From contig DASYAV010000022.1 of NCBI GenBank assembly GCA_036501145.1, forward strand, positions 1 through 64,000: a DNA stretch of 64,000 nucleotides, written 5' to 3'. Shown piece by piece: positions 1 through 8,461 of this stretch. Within the stretch, counting starts at the first letter, position 1, and every line of letters starts with the position of its first letter. Below the pieces are notes generated by a model, which saw only the letters and a list, made by a program, of their open reading frames with translations, did not search any database and had not been told where the DNA came from. Origin of the DNA: PALSA-505 sp036501145 (GTDB taxonomy: Bacteria; Actinomycetota; Actinomycetes; Streptosporangiales; Streptosporangiaceae). Position numbers and translations under genes: made by a program.

Positions 1-779
1 TACTCGATGGAGACGCGCCGCCCGGTGACGGCCGCGTAGTCCCACGCCGCGTCAAGCACCTCGGCGACCTTCCACCGGCGGTTCACCGGGACGAGCTCGT
101 CGCGGGCCTCGTCGTCGGGCGCGTGCAGCGAGACCGCGAGCGTGACCGACAGCTTTTCCGCGGCCAGCCGATTGATCGCCGGGACCAGGCCGACGGTGGA
201 CACGGTCACCGAGCGCTGCGAGATGCCCAGCCCGGACGGTACCGGATCGGTCAGCCGGCGGACTGCGCCGAGCACGCTCTTGTAGTTCGCCAGCGGCTCC
301 CCCATGCCCATGAAGACGATGTTGGAGACGCGCGCGTGCCGCTCGCCCGCCACGACCTGGGCGACGATCTCCGCGGTGGACAGGTTCCTGGTCAGCCCGG
401 CCTGGCCCGTCGCGCAGAACGGGCAGCCCATGCCGCACCCGGCCTGCGACGACACGCACATGGTCACCCGGTCGGGGTACTTCATCAGCACCGACTCGAC
501 CAGCGCCCCGTCGAACAGCCGCCACAGCGTCTTGCGCGTCGCGCCGTCGTCGCAGGAAAGTTCCCGCTCGGGCGTCAGCAGCCGCGGCAGCAGCTCGCCG
601 GCGAGGGCCGCGCGCGTCGCGGCGGGCAGGTCGGTCATGTCGTCGGGCGAATCGGTGTGCCTGCCGAAGTAGTGCCGCGACAGCTGATCCGCGCGGAACT
701 CGCGTTCCCCGAGCTCAGCGACCGCGCGCCGTCGCTCCGCCAGCTCCAGGTCGGCGAGATGGCGAGGTGGACGAGACAC
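1..779 (-). CDS. rlmN: 23S rRNA (adenine-C2)-methyltransferase RlmN, 3' end outside window
   Basis: Radical-SAM enzyme that methylates C2 of A2503 in 23S rRNA (and A37 of some tRNAs). About 259 codons are visible. The start is taken as GTG at 779, with GGAG five bases upstream and the product beginning MSRPPRHLADLELAERR. The radical-SAM cluster motif CxxxCxxC is seen as AGCGMGCPFC (Cys115, 119, 122). It is followed by VFMGMGEPLANY and the SVSTVGLVP and LAVSLHAPDDE blocks typical of RlmN. The C-terminal part, including the methyl-accepting cysteine, lies beyond position 1. No functional residue is seen to be missing in the visible part. The neighbouring cdsA-frr-pyrH order is the usual actinobacterial one. 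Confidence 0.93.
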   Translation of the reverse strand, partial: MSRPPRHLADLELAERRRAVAELGEREFRADQLSRHYFGRHTDSPDDMTDLPAATRAALAGELLPRLLTPERELSCDDGATRKTLWRLFDGALVESVLMKYPDRVTMCVSSQAGCGMGCPFCATGQAGLTRNLSTAEIVAQVVAGERHARVSNIVFMGMGEPLANYKSVLGAVRRLTDPVPSGLGISQRSVTVSTVGLVPAINRLAAEKLSVTLAVSLHAPDDEARDELVPVNRRWKVAEVLDAAWDYAAVTGRRVSIE

Positions 780-874
780 AGCGGCTCCGTTCGCGTAAAA
801 ATGGGATTGACCTACCGATATTACCTCTATGTGAAGGCTTGATCACGGAGGGCAAACTAGGCGATATTGGGGAT

Positions 875-1999
875 ATGGCAATTATGCGGTCAGGACCCGA
901 CCCGTACCCGCAAGTAGCCACGCTGCTCGACAGCGTGAGCCCTTACGGGAGCCGGCGGCTGACGGTCGAGTTCGACGGCGCCACCACGGCTGCGTACCTG
1001 CACGACGAGACGACAGTGATCGCCGCTACCTGGATAGCCAACCATGTGCGCGCGCCGCGCACTACCGACCCAAGCAGGCTCAACGCGGGGCAGGCGCCGG
1101 TTATGCCCGCCTCCCGCACCAACCATCCGCGCGGCAGGCCGCCGCTTGACCCGGCGACGCTGCAGGCGCTGTGGTTCGAGGAGGGTGACGGCGTCGCGCT
1201 GCTCGAGCGCGGCACGCTGCTCGCGGTCATCCCCGGCTGGTCGGACATGAGCCGCGGCATGCCCGGCTACAGCAGGGACGTCATCGGCCAGACGCCGTTC
1301 GGCTGGTCCCTCGACGACGCCATCGAGGGCCTCGGGCCGCGGGTCGAGCGCGCCAGGGAGTTCTGGGAGTGGCGTAACTCCGCGGCCGGCTGGGGCCAGT
1401 TCCAGCAGGCGACGCTCGCCCACCTGACCGCGCGGCTCGGTCCTGGCGCGCACTACTGGAACGGCGCGCCGGACAGGCGCCCGTCGATCGGGATCTCCGA
1501 GCGGCCGCCGGCTCCCGGGCGGCCGTACACCGTGCTGTCGACCATCGGGATGAGCGCGCAGCGGATGCCGGTCGTCGAGCAGGTGATCGACAACCCGGCC
1601 GGGTACTCCAGGGTCGAGCTCGCCGTCGCGACCACGCTGCCGCCGGGAGTGGCCGCTCTGGTGTTCTTGTGGCTGGCCGGATACCCGTGGCGGGCCGTGA
1701 CCTGGTTCGGTCCCGGTCACAGTGTCCGCTGGTACGACAAGCCGTCGACCTTTCCGCTCGGCGGCGGCCACGAGGCCGTGCTGCTGCTCGACGACCCGTC
1801 CGGGCTTCCCGGGCCGCCACCTCCCGACATGTCCGGCCTGTCGGTCGACGGTGACCCGGTGCGGTGGCTCTGGATAATTCCTATTTCGGAACGATCCCGG
1901 CTCCTTGCCAAGGAACGTGGCTCCGCGAGCCTGGTCAGCCGGCTGGCGGTGGAACACCGCGGCTGGATCGTCAATCCCCCAGCCACGGCGCTCCGGTAA
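875..1999 (+). CDS. Suppressor-of-fused (SUFU) domain protein
   Basis: Predicted 374-residue cytosolic protein with no signal peptide or membrane segment. The second half carries SUFU-like blocks: YTVLSTIGMSAQRMP, the aliphatic ELAVATTLPPG stretch, DKPSTFPLGGGHEAVLLL and WLWIIPISERSRLLAKERG. Bacterial SUFU proteins often act as immunity or scaffold proteins near polymorphic toxins, but no toxin is seen here, so the role is open. The start is uncertain: ATG at 875 is preceded only by TTGGGGAT, and ATG at 884 and non-ATG starts further upstream are also in frame. It is transcribed divergently from rlmN across a short AT-rich gap (790-870), which is unusually AT-rich for this chromosome and likely holds both promoters. 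Confidence 0.75.
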   Translation: MAIMRSGPDPYPQVATLLDSVSPYGSRRLTVEFDGATTAAYLHDETTVIAATWIANHVRAPRTTDPSRLNAGQAPVMPASRTNHPRGRPPLDPATLQALWFEEGDGVALLERGTLLAVIPGWSDMSRGMPGYSRDVIGQTPFGWSLDDAIEGLGPRVERAREFWEWRNSAAGWGQFQQATLAHLTARLGPGAHYWNGAPDRRPSIGISERPPAPGRPYTVLSTIGMSAQRMPVVEQVIDNPAGYSRVELAVATTLPPGVAALVFLWLAGYPWRAVTWFGPGHSVRWYDKPSTFPLGGGHEAVLLLDDPSGLPGPPPPDMSGLSVDGDPVRWLWIIPISERSRLLAKERGSASLVSRLAVEHRGWIVNPPATALR

Positions 2000-2039
2000 C
2001 GCGGGAGTTGCGGGGGGCCGGGCCCCGCAACAGATAGCG

Positions 2040-2219
2040 CTATGCGTGAATGTGCAGGTTCACGCCGAGCAGGACCAGCCACCACAGCAAGATCGCGAGG
2101 ACCGCGCTGGCCAGCACGCGCAGCCAGGCGAGGCTAAGGTAGCCGTGGTCCCAGGCGATGAAGCCGCCGATGACCAGGTAGATGAATAGAACGAGGCGGC
2201 CAAGCCATCTTCCTGACAT
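2040..2219 (-). CDS. small membrane protein, 59 residues
   Basis: A short ORF on the minus strand, ATG at 2219 to TAG at 2040-2042, preceded by GAGGGAC. The product begins MSGRWLGRLVLFIYLVIGG. It has two hydrophobic segments, about residues 8-22 and 35-53, joined by a polar turn (WDHGYLSL), and a short C-terminus ending NLHIHA. Small two-helix membrane proteins of unknown function are common between cdsA and rlmN in actinomycetes, which supports it as a real gene. Codon use shows the strong G/C third-position bias of its neighbours. The function is unknown. Confidence 0.72.
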   Translation of the reverse strand: MSGRWLGRLVLFIYLVIGGFIAWDHGYLSLAWLRVLASAVLAILLWWLVLLGVNLHIHA

Positions 2220-2374
2220 GTCCCTCGACTCCGTTCCGGGTATTCCGCGGGGATTTCCTGCCCCTTAAGTCCCGTAAAAGACGACGAGTAAACATTGGCC
2301 GGAGAGCATCCCTGGACCGTTCCGGATAAGTAAAAGCAGTCACCGGAGCTGCACGGAAAGGCACGACGCTAACC

Positions 2375-3256
2375 TCAGCGCAGGAATACCGCCAGCAACA
2401 GCCATGCGACCGGAGCGCTAACAAGCAGCGAATCGATGCGGTCCAGGATCCCGCCGTGGCCCGGCAGCAGTGACCCCATGTCCTTGATCTCCAGGTCCCG
2501 CTTGATCATGGACTCGGCGAGGTCGCCGAACACCGCGGCGGTGACCACGGCCGTGCCGAGGATGGCGCCCTGCCACCAGTAGCCGTGCAGCGCGACCGGC
2601 ATCACGATCGTGCCCGCCGCGATACTGGCGACGGCGGAGCCCGCCAGGCCTTCCCACGTCTTCTTCGGGCTGATGGCGGGGGCCATCTTGTGCGTGCCGC
2701 TCCTGCCGAGCGTGATGCCGGCGAAGTAGCCGCCTATGTCGGTGCAGATGGTGATGATGATGAAGGCGAGCACCCGGCGTCCGCCGTCGTGCGGCGTGAG
2801 CATCGCGGATACCGTGGCGCCGAGCAGGCCCAGGTAGGCCGCGGCGAACACGGCGGCGGCGACGTCATTGACGTAACCTTTAGTCCCGCCGAACAGGCGC
2901 CAAATCAAAATCGCGACCAACGTCAGCGCGAACGCGGCCATGACGGCGCCGCCAGCGGCCCAGTAGGCGCACGTCACCATCGCGGCGCCGCCGAGCGCGA
3001 CCGGGATCGCCGGGATCTTGATGTCGCGGGACTCCCGCAGCGCCGTGTCCAGCTCGTGCAGCGCCACCAGCAGGGCCGCGCCCATGTAGATGAGGAACGT
3101 CGCCTTGACCGTAAACAGGGTGATCAGCGCCGCGCCGCCCATGAGCACGCCGACCCAGATCGCGGCGAAGAGGTTCCGGCCGGTCCTGATGCCCCCGTCA
3201 GGCGGGGTCGGCTCCGTCGGCGTCGTGCCCTCGGGCGCGGTGCTTGCGGCGCTCAC
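2375..3256 (-). CDS. cdsA: phosphatidate cytidylyltransferase
   Basis: Makes CDP-diacylglycerol from phosphatidic acid and CTP, the branch point for phospholipid synthesis at the cytoplasmic membrane. The 293-residue product has a Pro/Thr-rich polar N-terminus (about 25 residues) and then seven to eight hydrophobic segments. The family signature is intact near the C-terminus: KKTWEG, GDLAESMIKRDLEIKDMG and PGHGGILDRIDSLL, with the two Asp residues that bind the metal. Its GTG start overlaps the frr stop by four bases (GTGA), so translation is probably coupled. Confidence 0.96.
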   Translation of the reverse strand: MSAASTAPEGTTPTEPTPPDGGIRTGRNLFAAIWVGVLMGGAALITLFTVKATFLIYMGAALLVALHELDTALRESRDIKIPAIPVALGGAAMVTCAYWAAGGAVMAAFALTLVAILIWRLFGGTKGYVNDVAAAVFAAAYLGLLGATVSAMLTPHDGGRRVLAFIIITICTDIGGYFAGITLGRSGTHKMAPAISPKKTWEGLAGSAVASIAAGTIVMPVALHGYWWQGAILGTAVVTAAVFGDLAESMIKRDLEIKDMGSLLPGHGGILDRIDSLLVSAPVAWLLLAVFLR

Positions 3257-3810
3257 ACCTCGAGAAGCTCGGCTTCCTTGTGCTTGAGCAGCTCGTCGAT
3301 CTGCGCGACGTACTGGTCGGTGAGCTCCTGCAGGTCACGCTCCGCGCGGCGCACCTCGTCCTCGCCGGCCTCGCTGTTCTTCATGAGCTTGTCCAGCGCG
3401 TCCTTGGCGTGCCGCCTGATATTGCGGATCGAGACGCGGCTGTCCTCGGCCTTGGACCTGGCGGTCTTGATGTACTCGCGGCGGCGTTCCTGGGTCAGCT
3501 CAGGAAAGACCACCCGGATAATCACGCCGTCGTTCGACGGGTTCACACCGAGGTCGCTGTTCCTGATCGCCTTTTCGATCGCGCCGAGGGAGTTCTTGTC
3601 GAACGGCTGGATCACGACCATCCGTGGCTCCGGCACGTGGAAAGACGCGAGCTGGTTGAGCGGAGTCTGGGTGCCGTAGTACTCGGCGGTCACCTTGGCG
3701 AAAATGCCCGGATGGACACGGCCAGTGCGGATGTTGCTGAAATCTTCCTTCGCGACCGAGACGGCCTTGTCCATTTTCTCCTCGGCTTCGAGGAGGGTGT
3801 CATCGATCAT
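3253..3810 (-). CDS. frr: ribosome recycling factor
   Basis: Splits post-termination ribosomes together with EF-G. The 185-residue length is normal. The start ATG at 3810 (MIDDTLLEAEEKMDKAV) is chosen over an in-frame ATG-like codon seven residues upstream because it matches the family N-terminus and lies two bases after the pyrH stop. Conserved blocks FSNIRTGRVHPG, VVIQPFDKNSLGAIEKAI, NDGVIIRVVFPELT and ERRREYIK are present. It sits in the conserved rpsB-tsf-pyrH-frr-cdsA array. Confidence 0.97.
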   Translation of the reverse strand: MIDDTLLEAEEKMDKAVSVAKEDFSNIRTGRVHPGIFAKVTAEYYGTQTPLNQLASFHVPEPRMVVIQPFDKNSLGAIEKAIRNSDLGVNPSNDGVIIRVVFPELTQERRREYIKTARSKAEDSRVSIRNIRRHAKDALDKLMKNSEAGEDEVRRAERDLQELTDQYVAQIDELLKHKEAELLEV

Positions 3811-3812
3811 CG

Positions 3813-4580
3813 TTACGGCTCCTGTGCGCACAAGAGAGTGCCGATCGGCTCGCCCCGGACGGCCCTCACCACATTACCCGGCTCCATCAGTTCGAAGACG
3901 ACGATGGGGAGTTTGTTGTCCCGGCAGAGGGCAACCGCCGTCGCGTCCATCACCTTAAGCCCGCGGCTGAGGTACTCACCATAGTCCAGTCGCGGGAACC
4001 TGGTCGCCCCCGGATTGGTCCGCGGATCGGCGTCGTACACCCCGTCCACCTTCGTGCCCTTCAGCAGCGCCTGCGCCTTGATCTCCAGCGCACGCTGCGC
4101 GGCCGCGGTGTCCGTAGAGAAGAACGGCGCGCCGAGCCCGGCGCCGAAGATCACGACGCGGCCCTTCTCCAGGTGCCTGATCGCGCGCCGCGGGATGTAC
4201 GGCTCCGCCACCTGCCTCATCGTGATGGCGGTCTGCACCCGCGTGTCGATGCCGTGCTGCTCCAGCGCGTCCTGCAAGGCCAGCGCGTTGATCACCGTGC
4301 TGAGCATGCCCATGTAGTCGGCCCGCGCCCGGTCGATGCCCCGCTGCGCGAGCGCGGCGCCACGGAACATGTTCCCGCCGCCGACCACCGCGGCGATCTG
4401 CACGTCCTGCGCGCGCGCCTCGGCGATCTCCTCGGCCAGGTGCGCCACCACGTCGGGCGAGATGCCCAGCGACTCGCTGCCAGCGAACAAGGCGCCGGAA
4501 AGCTTGACTACCACGCGGTGCCAGCCGGCGTGGCTGGTCCCGCATTCTCGTCCGCTTTCCGGCGCCCAGTCGTCAGGCAT
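3813..4580 (-). CDS. pyrH: UMP kinase
   Basis: Phosphorylates UMP to UDP with ATP; an amino-acid-kinase-fold hexamer, cytosolic. The 255-residue product shows AAVVGGGNMFRG, the DYMGMLSTVINALALQDALE helix, YIPRRAIRHLEKGRVVIFGAG, PFFSTDTAAAQRA and the C-terminal PIVVFELMEPGN block. The N-terminal KLSG motif is followed by ALFAG where the family normally has GEA-type residues, so the usual Glu is absent. There is no good ribosome binding site before the ATG at 4580 and a shorter product is possible. It is two bases upstream of frr. Confidence 0.94.
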   Translation of the reverse strand: MPDDWAPESGRECGTSHAGWHRVVVKLSGALFAGSESLGISPDVVAHLAEEIAEARAQDVQIAAVVGGGNMFRGAALAQRGIDRARADYMGMLSTVINALALQDALEQHGIDTRVQTAITMRQVAEPYIPRRAIRHLEKGRVVIFGAGLGAPFFSTDTAAAQRALEIKAQALLKGTKVDGVYDADPRTNPGATRFPRLDYGEYLSRGLKVMDATAVALCRDNKLPIVVFELMEPGNVVRAVRGEPIGTLLCAQEP

Positions 4581-4628
4581 GCGGTTGTTCGCCTGGCCTC
4601 GGGCCGCTGCCCGGCCTCGTGCCGGGCC

Positions 4629-5465
4629 TCAGGCCTGACCGACCTGGAACCGGGCGAAGCCACGCACGGTCACGCCGTCGGCCTTGAGCACCTGCCCCAC
4701 CGACTGCTTCGGCTCCTTCACGAACGCCTGCTCGGTGAGCACCACGTCCTTGTAGAAGGCGCCCACCCGGCCCTCGACGATCTTCGGGATCGCCTGTTCC
4801 GGCTTGCCCTCCTCGCGGGTGATCTGCTCGGCGATCCGGCGCTCCTTCTCGGTCACGTCGGCCGGCACCTCGTCCCGCGTCACGTACTGCGGGCGCATCG
4901 CCGCGATCTGCTGGGCCAGGTCCCTGGCCACGCCCTCGCTCGGCTTGTCCAGCTGCACGAGCACGCCGAGGGTCGGCGGCAGGTCACGGTCGGAGCGGTG
5001 CAGGTAGCTGCTCACGTACCCGCCCTCGAACCGGGCGTAGCGGCCCAGCTCGATCTTCTCCTTGATCGAGGAGCTGGCCTCCTCGATGAGCTGCTCGACG
5101 GTCTTGCCCTGTCCGGCCTCGGTGGTCAGCAGGGCGAGCCGGTCGGTGACCTTGTTCGCCAGCGCCGCCTCCGCGATCTTGCCCGCCAGCACCTGGAACT
5201 GCTCGTTCTTCGCCACGAAGTCGGTCTCGCAGTTCAGCTCCACGAGCACGCCAGCGCTGTTCCCGTCGAGCTCGGCCGTCACCAGGCCGTTGCCCGCCGT
5301 GCGGGCGGCGCGCTTGCCCGCGTCCTTGACGCCCTTGAGCCGCAGGATCTCGATGGCGGCGTTCAGGTCGCCGTCGGCCTCCTGGAGGGCGTTCTTGCAG
5401 TCCATCATTCCGGCGCCGGTCTGCTCCCGCAGCCGCTTCACGTCAGCGGTGGAGAAATTCGCCAT
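4629..5465 (-). CDS. tsf: elongation factor Ts
   Basis: Nucleotide-exchange factor that regenerates EF-Tu-GTP. The 278-residue product has the N-terminal UBA-like helix region (STADVKRLREQTGAGMMDCKNAL) and the core TDFVAKNEQF motif that inserts into the EF-Tu nucleotide site. The C-terminal half (YLHRSDRDLPPTLGVLVQLD, EQAFVKEPKQSVGQVL) is complete. It follows rpsB after a 150-base spacer rich in short CTCGTCATC and CTTGCC repeats, which has no ORF. Confidence 0.97.
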   Translation of the reverse strand: MANFSTADVKRLREQTGAGMMDCKNALQEADGDLNAAIEILRLKGVKDAGKRAARTAGNGLVTAELDGNSAGVLVELNCETDFVAKNEQFQVLAGKIAEAALANKVTDRLALLTTEAGQGKTVEQLIEEASSSIKEKIELGRYARFEGGYVSSYLHRSDRDLPPTLGVLVQLDKPSEGVARDLAQQIAAMRPQYVTRDEVPADVTEKERRIAEQITREEGKPEQAIPKIVEGRVGAFYKDVVLTEQAFVKEPKQSVGQVLKADGVTVRGFARFQVGQA

Positions 5466-5615
5466 GTCCTGATCCCTCGTTCGTCAGTCTTTGTCTCGTC
5501 ATCGTCGTCTCGTCATCGTTGGCGGTCGCTGGCGGCTTGCCTGCAGCTTGCCGACGGCAGGTCTTGCCTTACGGGAAGCTGCTAGCGGCTTTCCTGGCCT
5601 CTGCTCCTCGCTCGG

Positions 5616-6623
5616 TTACTCGGCGACTTCGGTGACTTCGGCCTGCGCCTCGGCCACTTGCTCGGCGGCCGGCCCGGTCTCGCTCACCACGTCGCCCTCG
5701 AGCGCCGCCTCTTCCGCGGCGTCCTCTGCCTCGGCAGCGGCCTCATCCGCCTGGGCGTTCTCGGTCTCCGCGGCCGCCACGGCCTCGGCTGGCGTCGTCA
5801 CGGCCGCCACGGCAGCGCCGTCGGGGGCCGCGGCCGTGTTGCCCTGGAGCAGGTCCCGCTCCCACTCAGGCAGCGGCTCCTCGCTGGTGAACTGGTCGTC
5901 GGCCGGCTTCTCGTCGCCGTCCGACGCGCCGGCCCGTGCGATCAGGCCGTCCGCCACCGCGTCCGCCACCACCCGCGTAAGGAGTGCAACACTGCGGATG
6001 GCGTCGTCGTTCCCGGGAATCGGGTAAGTGACCTCGTCCGGGTCGCAGTTGGTGTCGAGGATGCCCACGACAGGGATGCCCAGCTTGCGCGCCTCGCTGA
6101 CCGCGATGTGCTCCTTCTTGGTGTCCACCACCCAGATCGCGCTCGGCACCCGCGCCATGTCCCTGATGCCGCCCAGCGTCCGATCGAGCTTGTCCCGCTC
6201 GCGCTTGAGCTGCAGCAGCTCCTTCTTGGTCATGCCGGATCCGGGCACGTCGCTGAAGTCGATCTCCTCGAGCTCCTTCAGCCGCTGCAGCCGCTTGAAC
6301 ACGGTGGAGAAGTTCGTCAGCATGCCGCCCAGCCAGCGCTGGTTCACGAAGGGCATGCCCACCCGGCGCGCCTGCTCGGCGATCGCCTCCTGGGCCTGCT
6401 TCTTCGTGCCGACGTAAAGGATCGAGCCGCCGTGGGCGACCGTCTCCTTGATGAACTCGTACGCGCGGTCGATGTACTCGAGCGACTGCTGCAAGTCAAT
6501 GATGTAGATGCCGTTGCGCTCGGTGAAGATGTAGCGCTTCATCTTCGGGTTCCAGCGCCGGGTCTGATGCCCGAAGTGGACGCCGCTCTCAAGGAGCTGC
6601 CTCATGGTGACGACCGGGGCCAT
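5616..6623 (-). CDS. rpsB: 30S ribosomal protein S2
   Basis: Small-subunit protein that joins late on the back of the 30S head. The start ATG at 6623 gives MAPVVTMRQLLESGVHFGH, matching the family; a much longer open frame upstream is shadow. Conserved blocks WNPKMKRYIFTERNGIYIID, VGTKKQAQEAI, NQRWLGGMLTNF and DTNCDPDEVTYPIPGNDDA are intact. The 335-residue product has an Ala/Glu-rich acidic tail of about 85 residues (after RARAGASDGDEKP), a common actinobacterial extension. The region upstream to xerC is about 215 bases and should contain the rpsB-tsf promoter and leader. Confidence 0.97.
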   Translation of the reverse strand: MAPVVTMRQLLESGVHFGHQTRRWNPKMKRYIFTERNGIYIIDLQQSLEYIDRAYEFIKETVAHGGSILYVGTKKQAQEAIAEQARRVGMPFVNQRWLGGMLTNFSTVFKRLQRLKELEEIDFSDVPGSGMTKKELLQLKRERDKLDRTLGGIRDMARVPSAIWVVDTKKEHIAVSEARKLGIPVVGILDTNCDPDEVTYPIPGNDDAIRSVALLTRVVADAVADGLIARAGASDGDEKPADDQFTSEEPLPEWERDLLQGNTAAAPDGAAVAAVTTPAEAVAAAETENAQADEAAAEAEDAAEEAALEGDVVSETGPAAEQVAEAQAEVTEVAE

Positions 6624-6785
6624 GCCGGTAGTCCCTTCTGCTCGTGCGCCGAGCCGCGTGGGCTGGCGCGTTCCGGTTGCTGCCTGGCGCCCGTGCGCAC
6701 CCGCGGCGGGCGCTGCCCGCCGACCGATGGATGCGCCCCGCCGAAATCTCGGTGGCAAGCGGGCGCGCGAATTCGTCTTCCGGAG

Positions 6786-6802
6786 CCCGTGCAGCGCACG
6801 GG
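6786..6802 (-). terminator. GC-rich hairpin after xerC
   Basis: A perfect 7-bp inverted repeat (CCCGTGC / GCACGGG) with a 3-base loop lies about 36 bases downstream of the xerC stop on the minus strand. No U-run follows it. It could end xerC transcription or fold in the rpsB leader. Confidence 0.4.
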
Positions 6803-6837
6803 TACCCCGGAGGATCGTCAGTAGTCTACCTGGCCGC

Positions 6838-7950
6838 TCAGGCGCGCGGGTGAGCCTGGCGATAGCTGGAGCGAAGCCGTTCGATAGACACGTGGGTGTA
6901 GATCTGCGTGGTGCCCAGCGACGCGTGGCCCAGTATCTCCTGGACACTGCGCAGGTCGGCGCCGCCCTCCAGCAGGTGGGTGGCGGCGGTGTGCCGCAGC
7001 CCGTGCGGCCCGGCGTCGGGCGCACCGGGCACCGCGGCCAGTCGCTGGTGCACGACCCGGCGGGCGGCCCGCGGATCGAGCCGGCCGCCGCGGGCGCCGA
7101 GGAACAGCGCGGGCCCGCTGGCCGCGGTGGCCAGCACCCGGCGGCCGTCGCGCCGCCAGCGGGCCAGCATCCGGTGCGCGGGCAGGCCCATCGGCACGGT
7201 GCGCTCCCGGCGGCCCTTGCCCAGCACCCGGACGCAGCGGCGTTCGTCGTCCACGTCGTCGACGTCGAGACCGCATAGTTCGCTCACCCGGATGCCGGTC
7301 GCGTAGAGCAGTTCGACCAGCGCGGCGTCGCGCAGCGCTACCGCGGCCGCGGCCGGGTCGCGGCTGGCCGCGGCGGCGTCATGGGCGGCGGTGCGCTGGG
7401 GGGCGTCGGCGTGAGCGGCGGCGTCGGATTGCTGGGCGGCGGCGCTGGCGTGCTGGGCGGCAGCGCCGGCGTGCTCGGCGGCGCCGGCGTGCTGGGCGGC
7501 GGCGTCGAGCACGCTGGCCATCTCGTCCTGGCGCAGCACGTGCGGCAGCGTGCGGTGCGCCTTGGGTGTGCCGAGCAGCGGCCCCGGGTCGCTGGCCAGC
7601 CAGCCCCGGGCATGCGCGAAGGCGGTGAACGTCCGGGCCGCGGCGCCGCGCCGGGCCAGCGTGCTGCGGGCCTGGCCGCCGGCCCACTGGCGGGCCAGCC
7701 AGCTGCGCAGCAGGCCGGCGTCCAGTTCGTCGGGCTCGGTGACGCCGCACTGCCCGGCGTGCTCCAGCAGCGACCGGATGTCGCCCAGGTAGGCGCGCAC
7801 GGTGTGCGGCGACAGCCCGCGCTCGGCGGCGAGGTGCCGCCCGAACTCGCGCTGCGCGCGCAGCAGCGCGGACGGCAGCCCGCCGTCGGCCGCCGCCTGG
7901 TCGTCTGCCTGGGCGGTGCCGGGCTGCACGGGGTCGACGGCCGGGCTCAC
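6838..7950 (-). CDS. xerC: tyrosine recombinase XerC with an internal Ala/His-rich insertion
   Basis: Tyrosine recombinase that resolves chromosome dimers at dif together with XerD. The GTG start at 7950 gives 370 residues, about 60 more than usual. The N-terminal SAM-like domain (residues 25-120) includes LSPHTVRAYLGDIRSLL. The catalytic residues are all visible: Arg221 in ATGIRVSELCGL, Lys in VLGKGRRERTVP, HxxR in HGLRHTAATHLL, then His and the nucleophile Tyr in LGHASLGTTQIYTHVSIERL. Residues about 150-202 form a low-complexity insertion of Ala, His, Gln and Asp encoded by imperfect GC-rich repeats (7380-7510), placed between the first catalytic-domain helix and the Arg motif. It sits just upstream of rpsB, a common actinobacterial position. 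Confidence 0.9.
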   Translation of the reverse strand: MSPAVDPVQPGTAQADDQAAADGGLPSALLRAQREFGRHLAAERGLSPHTVRAYLGDIRSLLEHAGQCGVTEPDELDAGLLRSWLARQWAGGQARSTLARRGAAARTFTAFAHARGWLASDPGPLLGTPKAHRTLPHVLRQDEMASVLDAAAQHAGAAEHAGAAAQHASAAAQQSDAAAHADAPQRTAAHDAAAASRDPAAAAVALRDAALVELLYATGIRVSELCGLDVDDVDDERRCVRVLGKGRRERTVPMGLPAHRMLARWRRDGRRVLATAASGPALFLGARGGRLDPRAARRVVHQRLAAVPGAPDAGPHGLRHTAATHLLEGGADLRSVQEILGHASLGTTQIYTHVSIERLRSSYRQAHPRA

Positions 7951-8000
7951 CACTTCAGTGTCGCGCCCTGGCCGGCTTGCCCCGCGCCGACCCGCCGGGC

Positions 8001-8040
8001 CCGGGCCCCCGCAAAGTCCGGGCCCCCGCAAAGTCCGGGC
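8001..8040. repeat. 17-bp tandem repeat, 2.4 copies
   Basis: The unit CCGGGCCCCCGCAAAGT occurs at 8001-8017 and again at 8018-8034 without mismatch, followed by six bases of a third copy. It lies between the xerC start and the membrane-protein relic. Confidence 0.8.
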
Positions 8041-8057
8041 CTGGGCACTCCTGGGGA

Positions 8058-8279
8058 CTACGCCGCGGCCGCGCCGGCCGGACGGGGCCCCGGCTCCCTG
8101 ACGAAGGCCACGGCGGCGACGGCGAACCCGGGCGCGGTGAGGCCCCAGGCCAGGCCGTCGAGTGTGTGGTTGGGCACGATGACCGCGAAGACGAAGTGCA
8201 GAACCTGGGAAACCCCGATCGTGAGCGCGGCCCAGCGGGGCACGGCACGTCCCCGCCACAGCGCGATGCCGATCAGCAC
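8058..8279 (-). pseudogene. C-terminal relic of an integral membrane protein
   Basis: The minus frame from 8279 reads LIGIALWRGRAVPRWAA, then two hydrophobic helices (LTIGVSQVLHFVFAVIVP and LAWGLTAPGFAVAAVAFV) and stops after an Ala/Pro tail at 8058. This looks like the last two or three helices of a multi-pass protein of the DUF4386-like kind. Upstream the frame stays open but turns into Arg/Ser/Pro-rich residues without helices, so the N-terminal part is missing. A 73-residue gene starting at the GTG at 8279 cannot be excluded. Confidence 0.4.
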
Positions 8280-8461
8280 GAGGCCGCTAACTGAAGGCCG
8301 GCCGCTGCCTGACCTGGGCCGCTTCCGGCTGAGCCGGACAACTTCAGCCGCTGTTCCGTTACCGGCCGCCTGGTCATCACGAGCCGTCCACGGGCGATGC
8401 CCAGGATCGGATCGTTTGGGAGTTGTTTACGGCCTATGCCAAGAAATGGAATATTCTGCAC

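Noticed and set aside
8423..8461. TTG start for the secreted glycosidase gene
   Set aside because: It would add 13 residues before a normal signal peptide; ATG 8462 gives the expected start.
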